From: Clonostachys chloroleuca
Lineage: Eukaryota; Ascomycota; Sordariomycetes; Hypocreales; Bionectriaceae
DNA: 64,000 bases
Assembly (NCBI GenBank): GCA_037952775.1
Contig: JBANAY010000004.1
Span: forward strand, 14,260,001-14,324,000
Reading direction: 5' to 3'
Shown here piece after piece: positions 1 to 11,200 of this stretch. The notes beneath the pieces were generated by a model. The model worked only from the letters and a program-made list of their open reading frames with translations, was not told the DNA's origin and made no database searches. Position 1 is the first letter of the stretch. The number at the start of each line of letters is the position of its first letter. The position numbers and the translations under genes are program-made.

Positions 1-1407
1 CCTCTCCTGAGGCTAGAGAATGTGATCCCCCAGCACCCTAAATTTCCACCCTACATAGAGATTGGCGACGATGCATCAAGATTCTTGAACGCCACTGGAC
101 ACTCTAGTTAGGAGGCCTCTTAGATGCTCAGCTAACTGTTCAAAGAGAGAAGGCATAACCCCTAAACAAGGGTGATCAAATAGACTTAGAGTTGAAAATG
201 AAATTTCACCCGGAAAAACTCATCTTCGACACTATCCAATATACACATAATGGCAAAACTAGTTTTCCAAAGCTTTGTTGATATTATCTCTCATGCTGGT
301 TTCTTCAAGTTCGAAACCTAAGCGTCAGTCTGTGAGATTGAAGAACTCGCATCGTGACTCTATAGGCAAATGATATCTGGAAGAAGATATAAGTATCTGA
401 TATCGACTGATTAGAACCTAGAAATCGGCTTATACCTATTGGAATAGGACCCAGTGCATCTTATAGTTGGGGATTTGGAAACACTGATGTTTTAGGTCCT
501 TTCCAACTCTCATTATTGTTCGCTCATATTCGTAACTGATAATCGAAAAAATCTTCGACTATTCCTTGATATCTTTACAGACTTCAATTCTCTGCCAAAA
601 TAGGGATGCTTGCATATATGCAGATAGCATAAAATTGAAACTCGAAGACTCAAGTTCTCACTTAAGTCATTCTGCCGAGGATCGTATGCTATAAAGCCTA
701 AGAAGTGCATATGGTCTAGGTTGAAGATAGGGTTACGGAGAGCTACGCTTTTTATCAAAACCACTAGAAGCCGAAATACTTCCATTAGTCTCAAATACGA
801 GTTGTATTTGGTCCCTATAGGTTAGAGGAACAGAAAATGGGCAGATTGAAATAGAGTAGCCCCCCTGCAAGGAGTTTTCTAGACCTTCAAGTCTGAGAAA
901 AAATCGGCGTTGAACACGACTGTGGTCTACGCAGAAATCTATGATGTTTCTGCATAAATATACAAGATTTCCAATATTCCTGTGCTCGGTGATGTTCCTT
1001 GCCTTTTATATTTCCAAGAGATACTACGGTGGATGGCGAAAACTAGCTCTGTAAGGATTTGATTCTTCTATATCCATCGAATGATATCTAAAGCCCAAGT
1101 CTTTATTAAATGAATCCTTAGCGGACGTTTGACAAATGGGAGTGTGGACACTGGTCAAAACTTAAATACAGAGAGCGAGGTTAGATCAGGAAAGTGGAAT
1201 TATAAGGCTCACGTTCGCAGGAGGGTCGTAATCACTGTCCACACAACTACCGCCAGATGTTATTCAGCATATAATAGGAATCCGGGTGTATTTGTAAACA
1301 TTTATCTCGCTCACAAACACAAAAAGCCTTCTCAACTTATATGACAATGATGATAACAGACAAAAAACTTTTATTTATCATCAACAGTTAAGTAAAGCAA
1401 ACGCAAA
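1..1407. other. AT-rich intergenic stretch
   Basis: No coding region can be supported here. Short open frames (for example 513-794 on the minus strand and 1129-1344 on the plus strand) have low-complexity, AT-driven composition and no recognisable motif. The segment precedes the 3' end of the dioxygenase-like gene, so it may carry that gene's terminator. Confidence 0.5.
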
Positions 1408-2416
1408 TTACATGTCGACGTTTTTCTCATCTTCAACTCCAAATATGGCCCTCATGGGATCCTGGTAGTGCATAAATCCAATACCTGGCTCACAAACACC
1501 ATAACCCAAAAGGCGTTGAGCTTGAGGCTTCATCTGCCTCACTCTCTCGACCTGGATTTCAAGGAAGAAGTTCTCGGTTGGTCGGAGGGTAGGTTTACGT
1601 AAAAAGGTTCCGAGGGTCTCTCCATAATCATCCCTGGGGAAGAGAAAATAGTCAGCATCAAAAGTAAATCGCACCAATCAATGAACAAACATAGACCTAC
1701 TTGGTAATATTGGAGCCACCTGCAGGATACAGGGTTCCTAGAAAGATAAGTGCGCCCCCAACTTCGAGCTCGATTGGGACAGCTTCTTCGTCTAGTGGAC
1801 GACGTTCTGGCCCCCAAAGATGTGAGCCTGGAATGGCAACAGTGGCATCATTTTCTTTCGTTGTCTTGGTCAAGGCTGTAACACATGACATCATTGTAAG
1901 AGCCTCTCCTGGTTTAGGATGGTGATCACTGTTCACTATAAGTTAGCTTTAATTGAAGGGGCAGGCATGGATAGCCATACTTGTCATCTCGGTGAAGAAC
2001 CTGCTGTTTGCCTCCAGGGCTTACTCGAAACCCGAGAGCAGCTGACAGGATGGGCTTGCCGCCGATCGTTACCTGGTGGTCACCTCTCCACATGGTGTGG
2101 TAGGAGGATACCATAATGTTGGCAACATCCATGAATAGTTTGTTGCATACCAGCTCAACGCATGCATCAGATTCAGCTAGTAATCCTGCTGCACGCTGGG
2201 TGGTTGGTGGGAAAAGCCCATACTTGTCGGGAAATTCTCTTTCAAAGAGCGGCTTTAGATCCTTTCGGATCTCACCAGCAAGCGCTCTTGGGAAATCAAG
2301 TTCTCCACAACAACACCCCCATCACGCTCAAGAATCTCGACGAGCTTCTCTAGGGTGATTTCTGGGTTTGTAGCATCAACTCTGTCAATCGTGGGCTTTT
2401 CCGCGACTACAGTCAT
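1408..2416 (-). pseudogene. Phytanoyl-CoA dioxygenase (PhyH) family gene with a frameshift
   Basis: Fe(II)/2-oxoglutarate-dependent oxygenase of the fungal PhyH family, the group that includes tailoring oxygenases of secondary metabolism. The start is taken at 2416 (MTVVAEKPTIDRVD). Two introns can be read: 1929-1980 and 1634-1700. Splicing the first joins the metal-binding motif HRDD to NDHHPKPGEAL; the second joins GGSNITK to DDYGETLG. The HxD pair and the later IPGSHLWGPERRP segment, which carries the distal histidine, match the family. Near 2281 the frame breaks: ISQER reads into a stop, while AGEIRKDLKPLFERE continues in the next frame, so one base appears to be missing. The product ends with FGVEDEKNVDM. 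Its length of about 295 residues is normal. Either a young pseudogene or a one-base sequence error. No biosynthetic neighbours are visible, so the substrate is unknown. Confidence 0.75.
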
Positions 2417-3193
2417 TGTGGAGTAATGGATGTTGAGCTTTAGTTTAGATTCACAAGATGGCAGGAAATACTGGGATCAATATCGATTTTAAGACTTTAT
2501 AATTAAATCAAAAATGTCACAATTATATGAAGAATACACGAGATTATATTTATGAGAATCCTAGAAAGTAGTTGATGTAGATTGTGGCGCGATAGTTTGT
2601 GGTGGCTTTGCTCAATTACTTGTGCCCTTTTCCAAGCTGCTTATGCTTATACGGGCTCCATTCTGCTTATCCTCCTAAAATGCTTATGTGTTTCCAGATG
2701 CTTATGCGCCGCATAAGCAATATCATGCTCAATTCCCTTGCTGATGGTCAATCTCTCTTCAAACAATGTGGCTAAAAAAAAGCACTGGGATTCTGGTCAA
2801 CGTGACCAGTGGTTGGTGCTGGCTATAACATATTCCTTCAAAGCGCTCATCAGATTCAACTTTGATAGGCATATATTAAAGACAACTGTAACTCATGTGA
2901 AACTTTTTTTTTCTTTACGTTAGATAGCTGTTACTGTGAATAGTAATGAATCTATTTCGACAACATTGAGAGAATTTTCTCACAGAATAGAGAAGGTTAT
3001 GTTTAGAAGGATGGAACGTACCTTTTTTAGACACTTCAGTTCATACCTACTTCAGGATTTGTAGGTTTCGTACATATGCGGCAGTGTGTAATCATTCAAT
3101 TTCATCACAGAACTCTGAGTAGCACCCTAACTGGGCCGGCATAAGCAATACGACTCTTCATTGACTAAATCTATATCGTATGTCGTGGTCCTC
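2417..3193. other. Intergenic stretch with repeated GCTTATG motifs
   Basis: No gene is supported. The stretch 2638-2720 carries four to five copies of TGCTTATG, and 2700-2718 is a near-perfect inverted repeat (GCTTATGCG / CGCATAAGC). The related sequence GCATAAGCAATA occurs at 2711 and again at 3139. This may be the end structure of a small DNA element; see findings. Confidence 0.4.
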
Positions 3194-4530
3194 TCAAGCT
3201 GGACATTGTTCCGTGATAGCTTCGCCAATATCCCTAAGCTCGCTGTGACTACCATAACTTGGGGATTCTGCCTTGTAGTCAGTATCGACTGGCGCATACA
3301 TGAACCATGCGCTCAACGGCTGCGCTCTAACAAACTCCTCATCCGACGGCTTGGTTCTGTTCACAGCGACATTGCCTGCTAAGAGATATGCCATTGTATC
3401 ACCCCCCTTTCAGGATAGTCCATCATCTTCATCGGCACCTTGGCATAGCCAATTGGGATAGTGAATAATTCCTCTTGGACGTAAGTTACTCCATCAAGAA
3501 CGACCTCCCCATTCTTATTACCACCCCCATTCGCGTCTGAATTCGGCTCATCCTCACCCAATGCCCGCTTTGGCAGCGGGTAAACCCGCAGATCACCACT
3601 GGGTCGCCATTTTAGAAATCCGGTAATCCATCCAGACACATCATACTCTGTACCACCGCCGCCACATGAGAACTTCTTCTTCGCGCGGACGATCTGGCCC
3701 CAGAACTGCTTCGTTTCGTCACTTTCTGGCTCATCCCAAGTTTTCACAAAGCGACTAAGGATAGGTCGTAGTTCTTGAGCGTATTCCTCAGGCTCTTCAC
3801 CGAATTCTTTGAGATGGTCAAGTTTCTCCAACAGTTGTACCCAGTCTTCACGCTCTCCCAGCAGTGTGACTTTCGGTAAGCCACAGATGATGCCGCCCGA
3901 AAATTCAAAATAGTGCTGCATCAGGCCCATCATAAGCACGGTGGCAGTCAACTCATCATTTTGATCACTGGTTGTAAAGCCCGGCATAATCCAGTCATAG
4001 AGCCACGGCGTTTTGATCTTCTTCTGGATCGCCCGAGAAAACGCACCGACGACGCGACGCCAGGTGAATTCCTTGACCGTGATCTCTTCTTTGCCTTTGT
4101 GGTCAACAAAAAGGTGGCGGATATCTTCAGAATGCTTTGTCATGTAGAAATTCAGCTGCGTCAAAATCTCAAACCAGACTTCGTCGGGGCGCAGGACGAG
4201 ATGCTGGTGTTTGGCCCACGCCTCAATGGCGCCTCGCACAAGACCGTCCGACGAAGGGAAGATTTGACCCGTAGGCTCGAACGCCTCGTCCGATGCCTCG
4301 AATTCAGTAAAGGTTGACATTAACACTTTAGGTCGGTACGGGAGCCTGTCGGACAGCTCCTCTGGGCAGCTCCGGTTGAGCAGTTCGGTAGTCGAGGTAA
4401 CGGCTGTAGAGATGTCGAGAGGTATGGGCTTCACATTTTCATCAACTGCTACAGTGATATCGGCGGCAGTAAAGGCAAACAGCCCAAAGATTGCAATCAG
4501 TGAAATAAATACCATTTTCACGGGCGTCAA
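3194..4530 (-). pseudogene. Secreted DUF4419 family protein, C-terminus frameshifted
   Basis: Fungal DUF4419 protein of unknown biochemical role. The N-terminus (MVFISLIAIFGLFAFTAADIT, within the first 25 residues) looks like a signal peptide. The body shows family-like segments such as DGLVRGAIEAWAKHQHLVLRPDEVWFEILTQLNFYM and FSCGGGGTEYDVSGWITGFLKW. The long frame runs 4530-3379 and stops at ERGVIQWHIS. The expected family C-terminus (MAYLLAGNVAVNRTKP, AQPLSAWFMY) continues in another frame to 3194. The switch lies in a six-base C run at 3402-3407 on the plus strand; one extra base there would join both frames. No intron can explain it, because the gap is only about 24 bases. Truncated gene, pseudogene or homopolymer error. 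Confidence 0.75.
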
Positions 4531-6031
4531 GGTCGCCTAGTGTTGAAGCTCTGTCCACGAAGCCGATAGGCTATTGTGATATGGGAGGAGGATCTGGAAT
4601 ACGAAAGGCGGGATTGCTCTAGCCTTTTGAAAGTGGTAAGATGGGGAAATGGACGAGTTTAGATGTTGCCAAGAGCGTCTCAGACATAAGACATTCCGAA
4701 CACCTCAGCAAGTAATGCGGCAACAGGCCATTTAAATTCCAAAGGTAACGACCCAAGAAGTAACTTTAGTCATAGAATCCCATTTGTTTCGTCCAAGTTC
4801 CGCAACCTCCACAGCTAGGATTCAAAGTGGCCAATTTGCTTTGGGCTGTGTCGACCATCCAGCTTCGTAATTGTGAACATCATGGAAAATTAGCTTCCTA
4901 TGTCCACCTATTGGAATCAAGCTCACGGTTGTGGCTGAGACCAAGATTAATTCTTCTTCAAACTATCGGCACGCCATTACGCCGAAAACGTGCCACGTGA
5001 GACGTAATTGTAGAGGGAGAAAAAAATTGCGACCCAACACAACCAGTTATCGCCACTCGTAAAGCCACAAATGGAGCTAACAGTATTCAAGGTTCAAAGT
5101 GAACCAAAGGTAAATCGGCATCATGCTTTTTTACTGTGGCCTAGCCAGTCCATGCAATCCGGACCAAAGTCAATTAACAACACATTGTGGTTTTCCGGAA
5201 CATGTTGAGATATCTATCACATGCTAATTTCATTTGAAGACAACTTTTACCTCTTTTGAATTCGACAAGGACCCTTGAAGCACAGAGGAGAGCTGAGAAG
5301 TTGAGATTGGATGCATTGGTTACACGAAGTACGATCATCAAACCAAGCCCCATTAGTCGCCTGTTTATAAATCATGTAACTTTAACGTAACAGCACTTTT
5401 TACACAGAAAAGAAATCGCACTAAGGGTATTCTTATCAGCATGGATAGACTGATCAAAGCAGTAAATGCAAGTTGAGAGTTACTGTGAATCACACCATCT
5501 TATACCACCCACTTCACCGACATTCAATTTATGCAGACAAGGGACAGTAATGATTTCTTAATTGTTTTCTTGGCTTATCTCAATATCTCTTTGATTGAGA
5601 ACAGAGTTGCTGCTATCCTCGCCTTCTTCTACGCTGATGCCAGCATCTGCAACCGACAGGCGGTTTATGCAGCCCACCCAGCACAACCGTTTTATCATAG
5701 TACTCATGTTGGTTGTTGAACATCTCCTTCTCTAAGGACATGAAACCATATATTTTGATCCGAAAATAACGCCACACTGATATACAGAGGTCAGGCCATT
5801 CCAGCCCAATCTTTTGTTAAAAATAAGGATATCTCTTTCTTTTTGTGTTTTTGGTTTTGCAAGGAATTTTCCGAGCATGTGCCAACATTCATTTCGATTA
5901 ATTGAACCCGTCCATTTGGGTATAAATCATAGATGTGTCCACGATTAGTGGACGACTTCCAAGAATCGCATTATCGAAAGACAAGTGTAGAAATTCCCAT
6001 ATTTCTTCTCGGAAGCCAGAATCTAAAGTGG
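4531..6031. other. Intergenic, no gene seen
   Basis: A 1.5 kb AT-rich stretch between two minus-strand secreted-protein genes. It should contain the promoter of the DUF4419 gene next to 4530. The only open frame of note (5531-5719, plus) has no motif. Nothing else is seen. Confidence 0.5.
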
Positions 6032-6440
6032 CTAAGGGGTCGAGGAAGGGATCGCTGTTATCGTGATGATCTGGAGCGTGGTCGGAACTGGGGTAGGGCT
6101 CGGAGTCGGTGTTGTTGTGCCAGTGCTCGCAGGGGGTTTCAAGTCGGGGCATTCACACCCATTTTTCTCAGCTAGAAAATATTAGCCGCCAAATTGTGGG
6201 AATGCGTATTCATTTGCTCTTACCACATGATATAGTTTGCTCATACACACAAGCCTCATCGGCCTGGCACGATGGTGAGCTCTCCACGTTGTAGTAGACG
6301 CACTTCTCGAAGCTCCTCTGTAGCATATCGCTACCACAGGTACAGCTTGCTTCATCACCGCGAATGTTATTTTCCCGCGTGGGGGTCGCCGAAGCCAGGG
6401 CTGCCAGAGCCGCAATGACAACTGAACCGTTGAAACGCAT
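6032..6440 (-). CDS. Small secreted Cys-containing protein with Pro/Thr-rich tail
   Basis: Two exons, 6440-6224 and 6171-6032, flank a 52-base intron (GTAAGA...TCTAG, 6172-6223). The start at MRFNGSVVIAALAALASA gives a clear signal peptide ending near residue 18. The mature part has cysteines in CTCGSDMLQ, KCVYYN, PSCQADEACVYEQ and, after splicing, ISCAEKNGCECPD. A short Thr/Pro-rich tail (TPTPSPTPVPTTLQ) follows. The product is about 118 residues. An upstream in-frame ATG at 6524 would put extra charged residues before the signal peptide, so 6440 is preferred. It is probably secreted, possibly wall-associated or effector-like. No named family was recognised, so the function is open. Confidence 0.7.
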
Positions 6441-8275
6441 TTTGGTCTTGAAATCGACAAGGAATATAACGTTACAAAAATCAGAAAGTTTAGTTTCCAA
6501 CTGATGAAGAAGAAGATCTTGCATCAGGCTTATATATTGGCTTGGGTAGAACGCTTTGCCACAGGGGAAGCTTATGAAACTGAGTTGGTGTCAATGTCCC
6601 CGGCTTGTTTCATTTGTCTGATTGCCATAGAGTGTTGATGTGGAGACCAACATGCTGATCCCGTCTGCAAGGGGTCTGTCAATGCCAATCTGCACGTCAC
6701 AGGCTACTCGGATGTTTCGGGTCTGATTTCTCTTGCTGTTTAAGGTTTAGGGACCTTTTGCATTTGGAAGCTTGACGCGTTGCTGGCCGAGGTGGCAATC
6801 AATCCTGTAGAGGATTGGTTTGGAAAGATTGGTTTGCAGGATCAGATACAGGCATTCACGACTTCCCACATAGAGGAAATGATCCCATCCAAACTTGAAC
6901 TGTCGACTGTGCATGAGAAATGGCTGGTTGATACTTGGGACGAAGCTATTGGTCGGCTGACTTTGGCATGGAAAATAGTTCGCGCTGCATCAATATTAAT
7001 GCATATCGTTTAATCTTAGTTTTTCCTACATAAACATTTTCCTTCTTACTTTAGGCAAGCTGTTTTTCCTAGCATGAGCGGTATGGTTCAGCGATGCCTT
7101 GGTGTAGTAGAGGCAAAACTCCAGAGTCGTCGTTTACCTTGATTGTTCTAAAACGATGTGTTGGCCACCAATCGCGGTTTTCTATGGTTTCCCCAGTTGA
7201 ATTTCGATTCAATTATGCTCTTGCTAATGGCTGGAGGACGATGCCCGCCTCATGTTCGCATCATTCGGTGCTTTCGAATGTCATTGAATCAGAGCCCAAG
7301 GCTGGTTGCGATTAATGCCATGCTGGCCCCAGCTAGACCATTCTGAAGGATATATGCCTGTTGTCATATTGTTAAATTTTGAACTGGCTATGTGACAGAT
7401 AACGCCACAATGTCCATGTTTTCCGGTCTGTTTTTTGTCTCTTCTCTCACAGATAATTACTTTCAGTGTTTACCTAGTGTAAAGAAATCTTGTTATTGGT
7501 ATAAATGAGAAATTAGTTCTAATACTGGTTCCTGTGGCCCCGATATTATAATTTGCAATAACATCAGAATAGATGAATTTGTCCAAACTCAACTCAATAT
7601 TACACACAAGGGGAAGGTCTCCAATGCTTGCAGGTTTAAGTGTGTGGCATCGCCAGATACGCTAAAAGGTCTGCGAGGAGATTCGCCGCCCACAACTACT
7701 ACCAGAACAACAGGCAGTAAAACCCTAGACAACATGATAGGATCAAAATTATGAATATTGCAAAGTTTCTTTATCCGGAATTGCATATATAGTGTTGAGT
7801 GACCTTTGATCGGGATGCACACTGTGCTACTATTTTAATGCTCTCCAGGATTATATATAGAAACAATCAATCCGCATGAAGATGATAAGTTCAATTGAAA
7901 AAGACATTAATAATTCATCAACGCATTTACGTGAAACATCGTCCTTACTAGGTATGGGAATGATGAAAAGGGGAGCAAGTCACGGATATATCATCATATA
8001 TACGCAAGACTCGATTCTATATGTAGAAACGATACAACCAGGAAACTTTTATTCGGCCAGGCCTTCTCCGAAAACATGTCCCAACTTCCTAGCCGGACAT
8101 TACACACATATATCTGACCCAGAATCCGAGATTCACACAGCATAGGTAAAGGAGGGTGTTGACTGCGTACCTAATATGCATAGCCCCGGCGTGCACGTTA
8201 TGCTCAATATGGATAGAAATAAAAGGAAAATTGAAAATATACATGCAATATAGAAGAGAGCGCAGGTACGACAGC
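6441..8275. other. Mostly empty intergenic region
   Basis: AT-rich. A plus-strand frame at 6780-7013 (WFGKIGLQDQIQAFTT) is amphipathic but has no recognised family or promoter evidence. A tiny signal-peptide-like frame at 7589-7735 is listed separately. The 3' end of the NLR gene lies at 8276. Nothing else is supported. Confidence 0.45.
7589..7735 (-). CDS. Doubtful 48-residue secreted peptide
   Basis: Open frame starting MLSRVLLPVVLVVVVGGES, which looks like a signal peptide, followed by about 28 residues (RRPFSVSGDATHLNL) with a single cysteine near the end. A TATA-like GCATATATAG lies roughly 50 bases upstream at about 7783. No family was recognised. It could equally be a chance frame, since short hydrophobic frames are common in AT-rich DNA. 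Confidence 0.2.
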   Translation of the reverse strand: MLSRVLLPVVLVVVVGGESPRRPFSVSGDATHLNLQALETFPLCVILS

Positions 8276-11200
8276 CTAATTTGCAACGCTACATCTCCGA
8301 AATTCGTCTTCTAAGAAGCGCATGATGATTGGTCTTCCTGAATTGCACCCGAAGACAACCACAGAGTCAAGCAAAATCTTGAACTGGGACCACTGGGGTC
8401 GGAATTCTGATGGCAGCCAGATCAGATTACGTCCGTCAAAAGTGATCCAGCTGCCATCTAAACATAGGCCAAAACCAGAAAAGCTATTCCGGCCAGAACG
8501 CAGTATAGAAGTCATACATTGAACTGATTCCGCGTTCGGCTTGCCAACAGTGATTATGCCGGCATCAGTTTGAAGTTTGTTGGTAGTAAGAAATGTAAGC
8601 CTGGTGTAAGAGAACCCGAGTTTAATGACGCGATATAGCATACCTGTGCCAGTGTCCCAGAGCCGGACGAACTTATCAATTGATGCCGAGGCTACACATC
8701 TTGAGTCAGGTGAGAACGCGACATTATTGCCAACTTTCCCATCACCCTCGAGAACCTGCTGTAATATGCCTGAGTTAGTAGCCCAAAGTCGAATAGTATT
8801 ACTATCCGAAGGCGATGCTAGTAACCTCCCGTCCGGCGAGAATACTGCTGATGGGATCTCGCTGTTAGGACCTTCGAGGGTCCGGTGAATCGCCAAGGAA
8901 CAGGATTTGACGGTATTGCTCCGCGATTCTAAGATTGGGACGGTGAAATACAACTCCGTGCTTATTCTTGACACAGAGGCTAGAAGTTTTGAGTCAGGCG
9001 AGAATATGAGCGAATATATGCGATCGAGCTCATGGCTCCCCCTTGTACATAGCAAGTGACCCGTGTCAGCGCTCCGGAGCATAATCGTGGACGATGATGC
9101 CAACGCCACAAGCTTCGAGTCAGGTGAGAATGTAAATTGGCAGATACCAGGTTGAAAACCGCCAACAATTTTGGAAGTGTGCCTAAGGGCGCCTGCGTCG
9201 ACAGCCCAAAGTCGGAAAGATCCATCATATGAGCCTGAGGCTACGATCTTCCCGTCAGGTGAGAATTGAACTGCCACTACAGGCACGCTGTGACCTTCAA
9301 ATGTGCATTGTAGCATTCCTGAGTAAGTGTCCCAGAGCCGGACAGTGCGGTCGTTTGATGCTGAAGCCACAGTTTTCTTATCGGGGGACAGCGAGATCAA
9401 GTCGATGGAGCCACCATAGGGTCTCTCTAGCGGCGCATCTATATTAGCATCCCACAGCCGAAGAGTCTTATCATCTGATCCCGAGGCCACAAGCTTCCCA
9501 TCAGGCGAAAATGCAACCGAGCGAATGTTCTCCGTGCGACCCTCGAGAAGCTGCTGCATGACGCCTGTGTCGGCGGCCCAGATCTTGATGCTCCCGTTAT
9601 TTGACGCCGATGCAATGAGCTTCGAGTCAGGAGAGAATGCGACCGAATTAGAATCACCATTGTAATCAAGCGTGTGTAGTAGCCCTCCCGTTCTGATGTC
9701 CCAGATTTGGATATTGGCTTTTTCCCACTCACGCCATGCAACCGCCAAGAGCTTCGAATTGGGCGAGAACGACACCGCCGTGCCAGTATAATCACCGAAG
9801 TTGACACCAGTAATAAAAGCTGTAATTACGCGTAGCAGCGTACCCGTGTCGGTCTTCCAAACCCAGACTTTGCGGTCATCCGCGCCCGCCACCAGGTTCG
9901 CATCGGATGAGAACGCGACCGATTTTACTATGCCACCAAGACCCTCGAGTGTCCGATCCAGCGCGCCTGTACCGGTCACCCAGATGCGGACCAGCTTATC
10001 TCCCGATGCTGTTACCAGCAGCTTCATATCGATTGAGAAAGCAGCTGAAATGGGCCTGAGCTGGATGTCTCGTGTCTGGAGTATAGCGCCCGTGTTCACA
10101 TCCCATAGCCGAATGGCCCCATCGTATGACACTGAACCAAGGATTCCCCCATCGTGGAAGAACGCAATCGATAAAATAGTTTGGCCATGTCCCTCTAGCG
10201 TTTGTAGTAGAACACCCGAGTCGGCGGCCCAGATTTTGATGTCAGAATCCCACGAACCTGAGGCTACGAGCTTCGAGTTGGGTGAGAAGACAACGTGGTA
10301 TATACTGCTTCTGTGGCCTTCAAGCGTCTGCATGTTTGCGCTCCAGTTAGGAGGAACCTTTGGTTTCAGAGATATCCATTCTGGTATATGATTTTCAAAA
10401 GACAATCGGATTATGCTATTTTGAGGTGCAAATATAAGTGCCGATGGGTATACTTGGAGGGGGGCCCGATGGATAATTGGGCCGAAAGCAAGCATAAATC
10501 GAAGAGCGTCGTCTAAGAACAGCGCAATTTGTGAACTAGCCGTAGTCTACGAAAATTAGTACGTATACGGTATAGATAGATTACCCCAGCCAGAGTAGTA
10601 CATACCGGCATCAGATTCCGCACAATTCTTATTGCGTTCAAGCTCTCAGTTGACCTCCTGATTAGACTCGAAGCCTCCATCCACTGGAGGAAGTGGTCAG
10701 AGAGAAATGCATGCACTTCTCCACCATCCAATATATCTACACCGGATTCATGTAGATGGTATGCCCAGTACTTGCATGCGTATTGGGCTTCATCGGGCAG
10801 CATTGTGCTAATCTTCTCTGGGTCGATGGATGAATGTTCCGTTCCCGGATGGTAAACGCCACAAATGTCATTTTGAAGTGAATTTTCCAATGTGCGAAAG
10901 CAATCAGTTGCTAACTGCTCATGTGTTTTTTTCGGGTCTATCCAAAATGGATTTTTCTCCGATTGTTTCGGATCCAGGAGAAAATCGCGAAATGATAGGT
11001 GCAACAGTCTAATAGGTTGCTTTGATGATGACGGAACGTTGAGGACCGAATGTAAAAGGTCCAGAAGGTCTGAAACATCCTCCATTGGTAAGTCGAGCAA
11101 TCGCGCCAATGCAGATGATGACAGAGGACTCGCAAGGACGACGATAGAACCAACGACTTTTCGAAATTGCGCCCAAATCTCCTGTGAATCTTGGTCAGGA

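Noticed and set aside
9801..10391. A 196-codon plus-strand frame inside the WD40 region
   Set aside because: Antisense shadow of the WD repeats; no independent motif.
10496..10515. Two separate genes (HET-NACHT and WD40) instead of one
   Set aside because: A GT-AG intron joins the frames, and the residues around the junction (YHDALRFMLAF...APLQVYPSALIFAP) continue the linker known from HET-NACHT-WD40 proteins.
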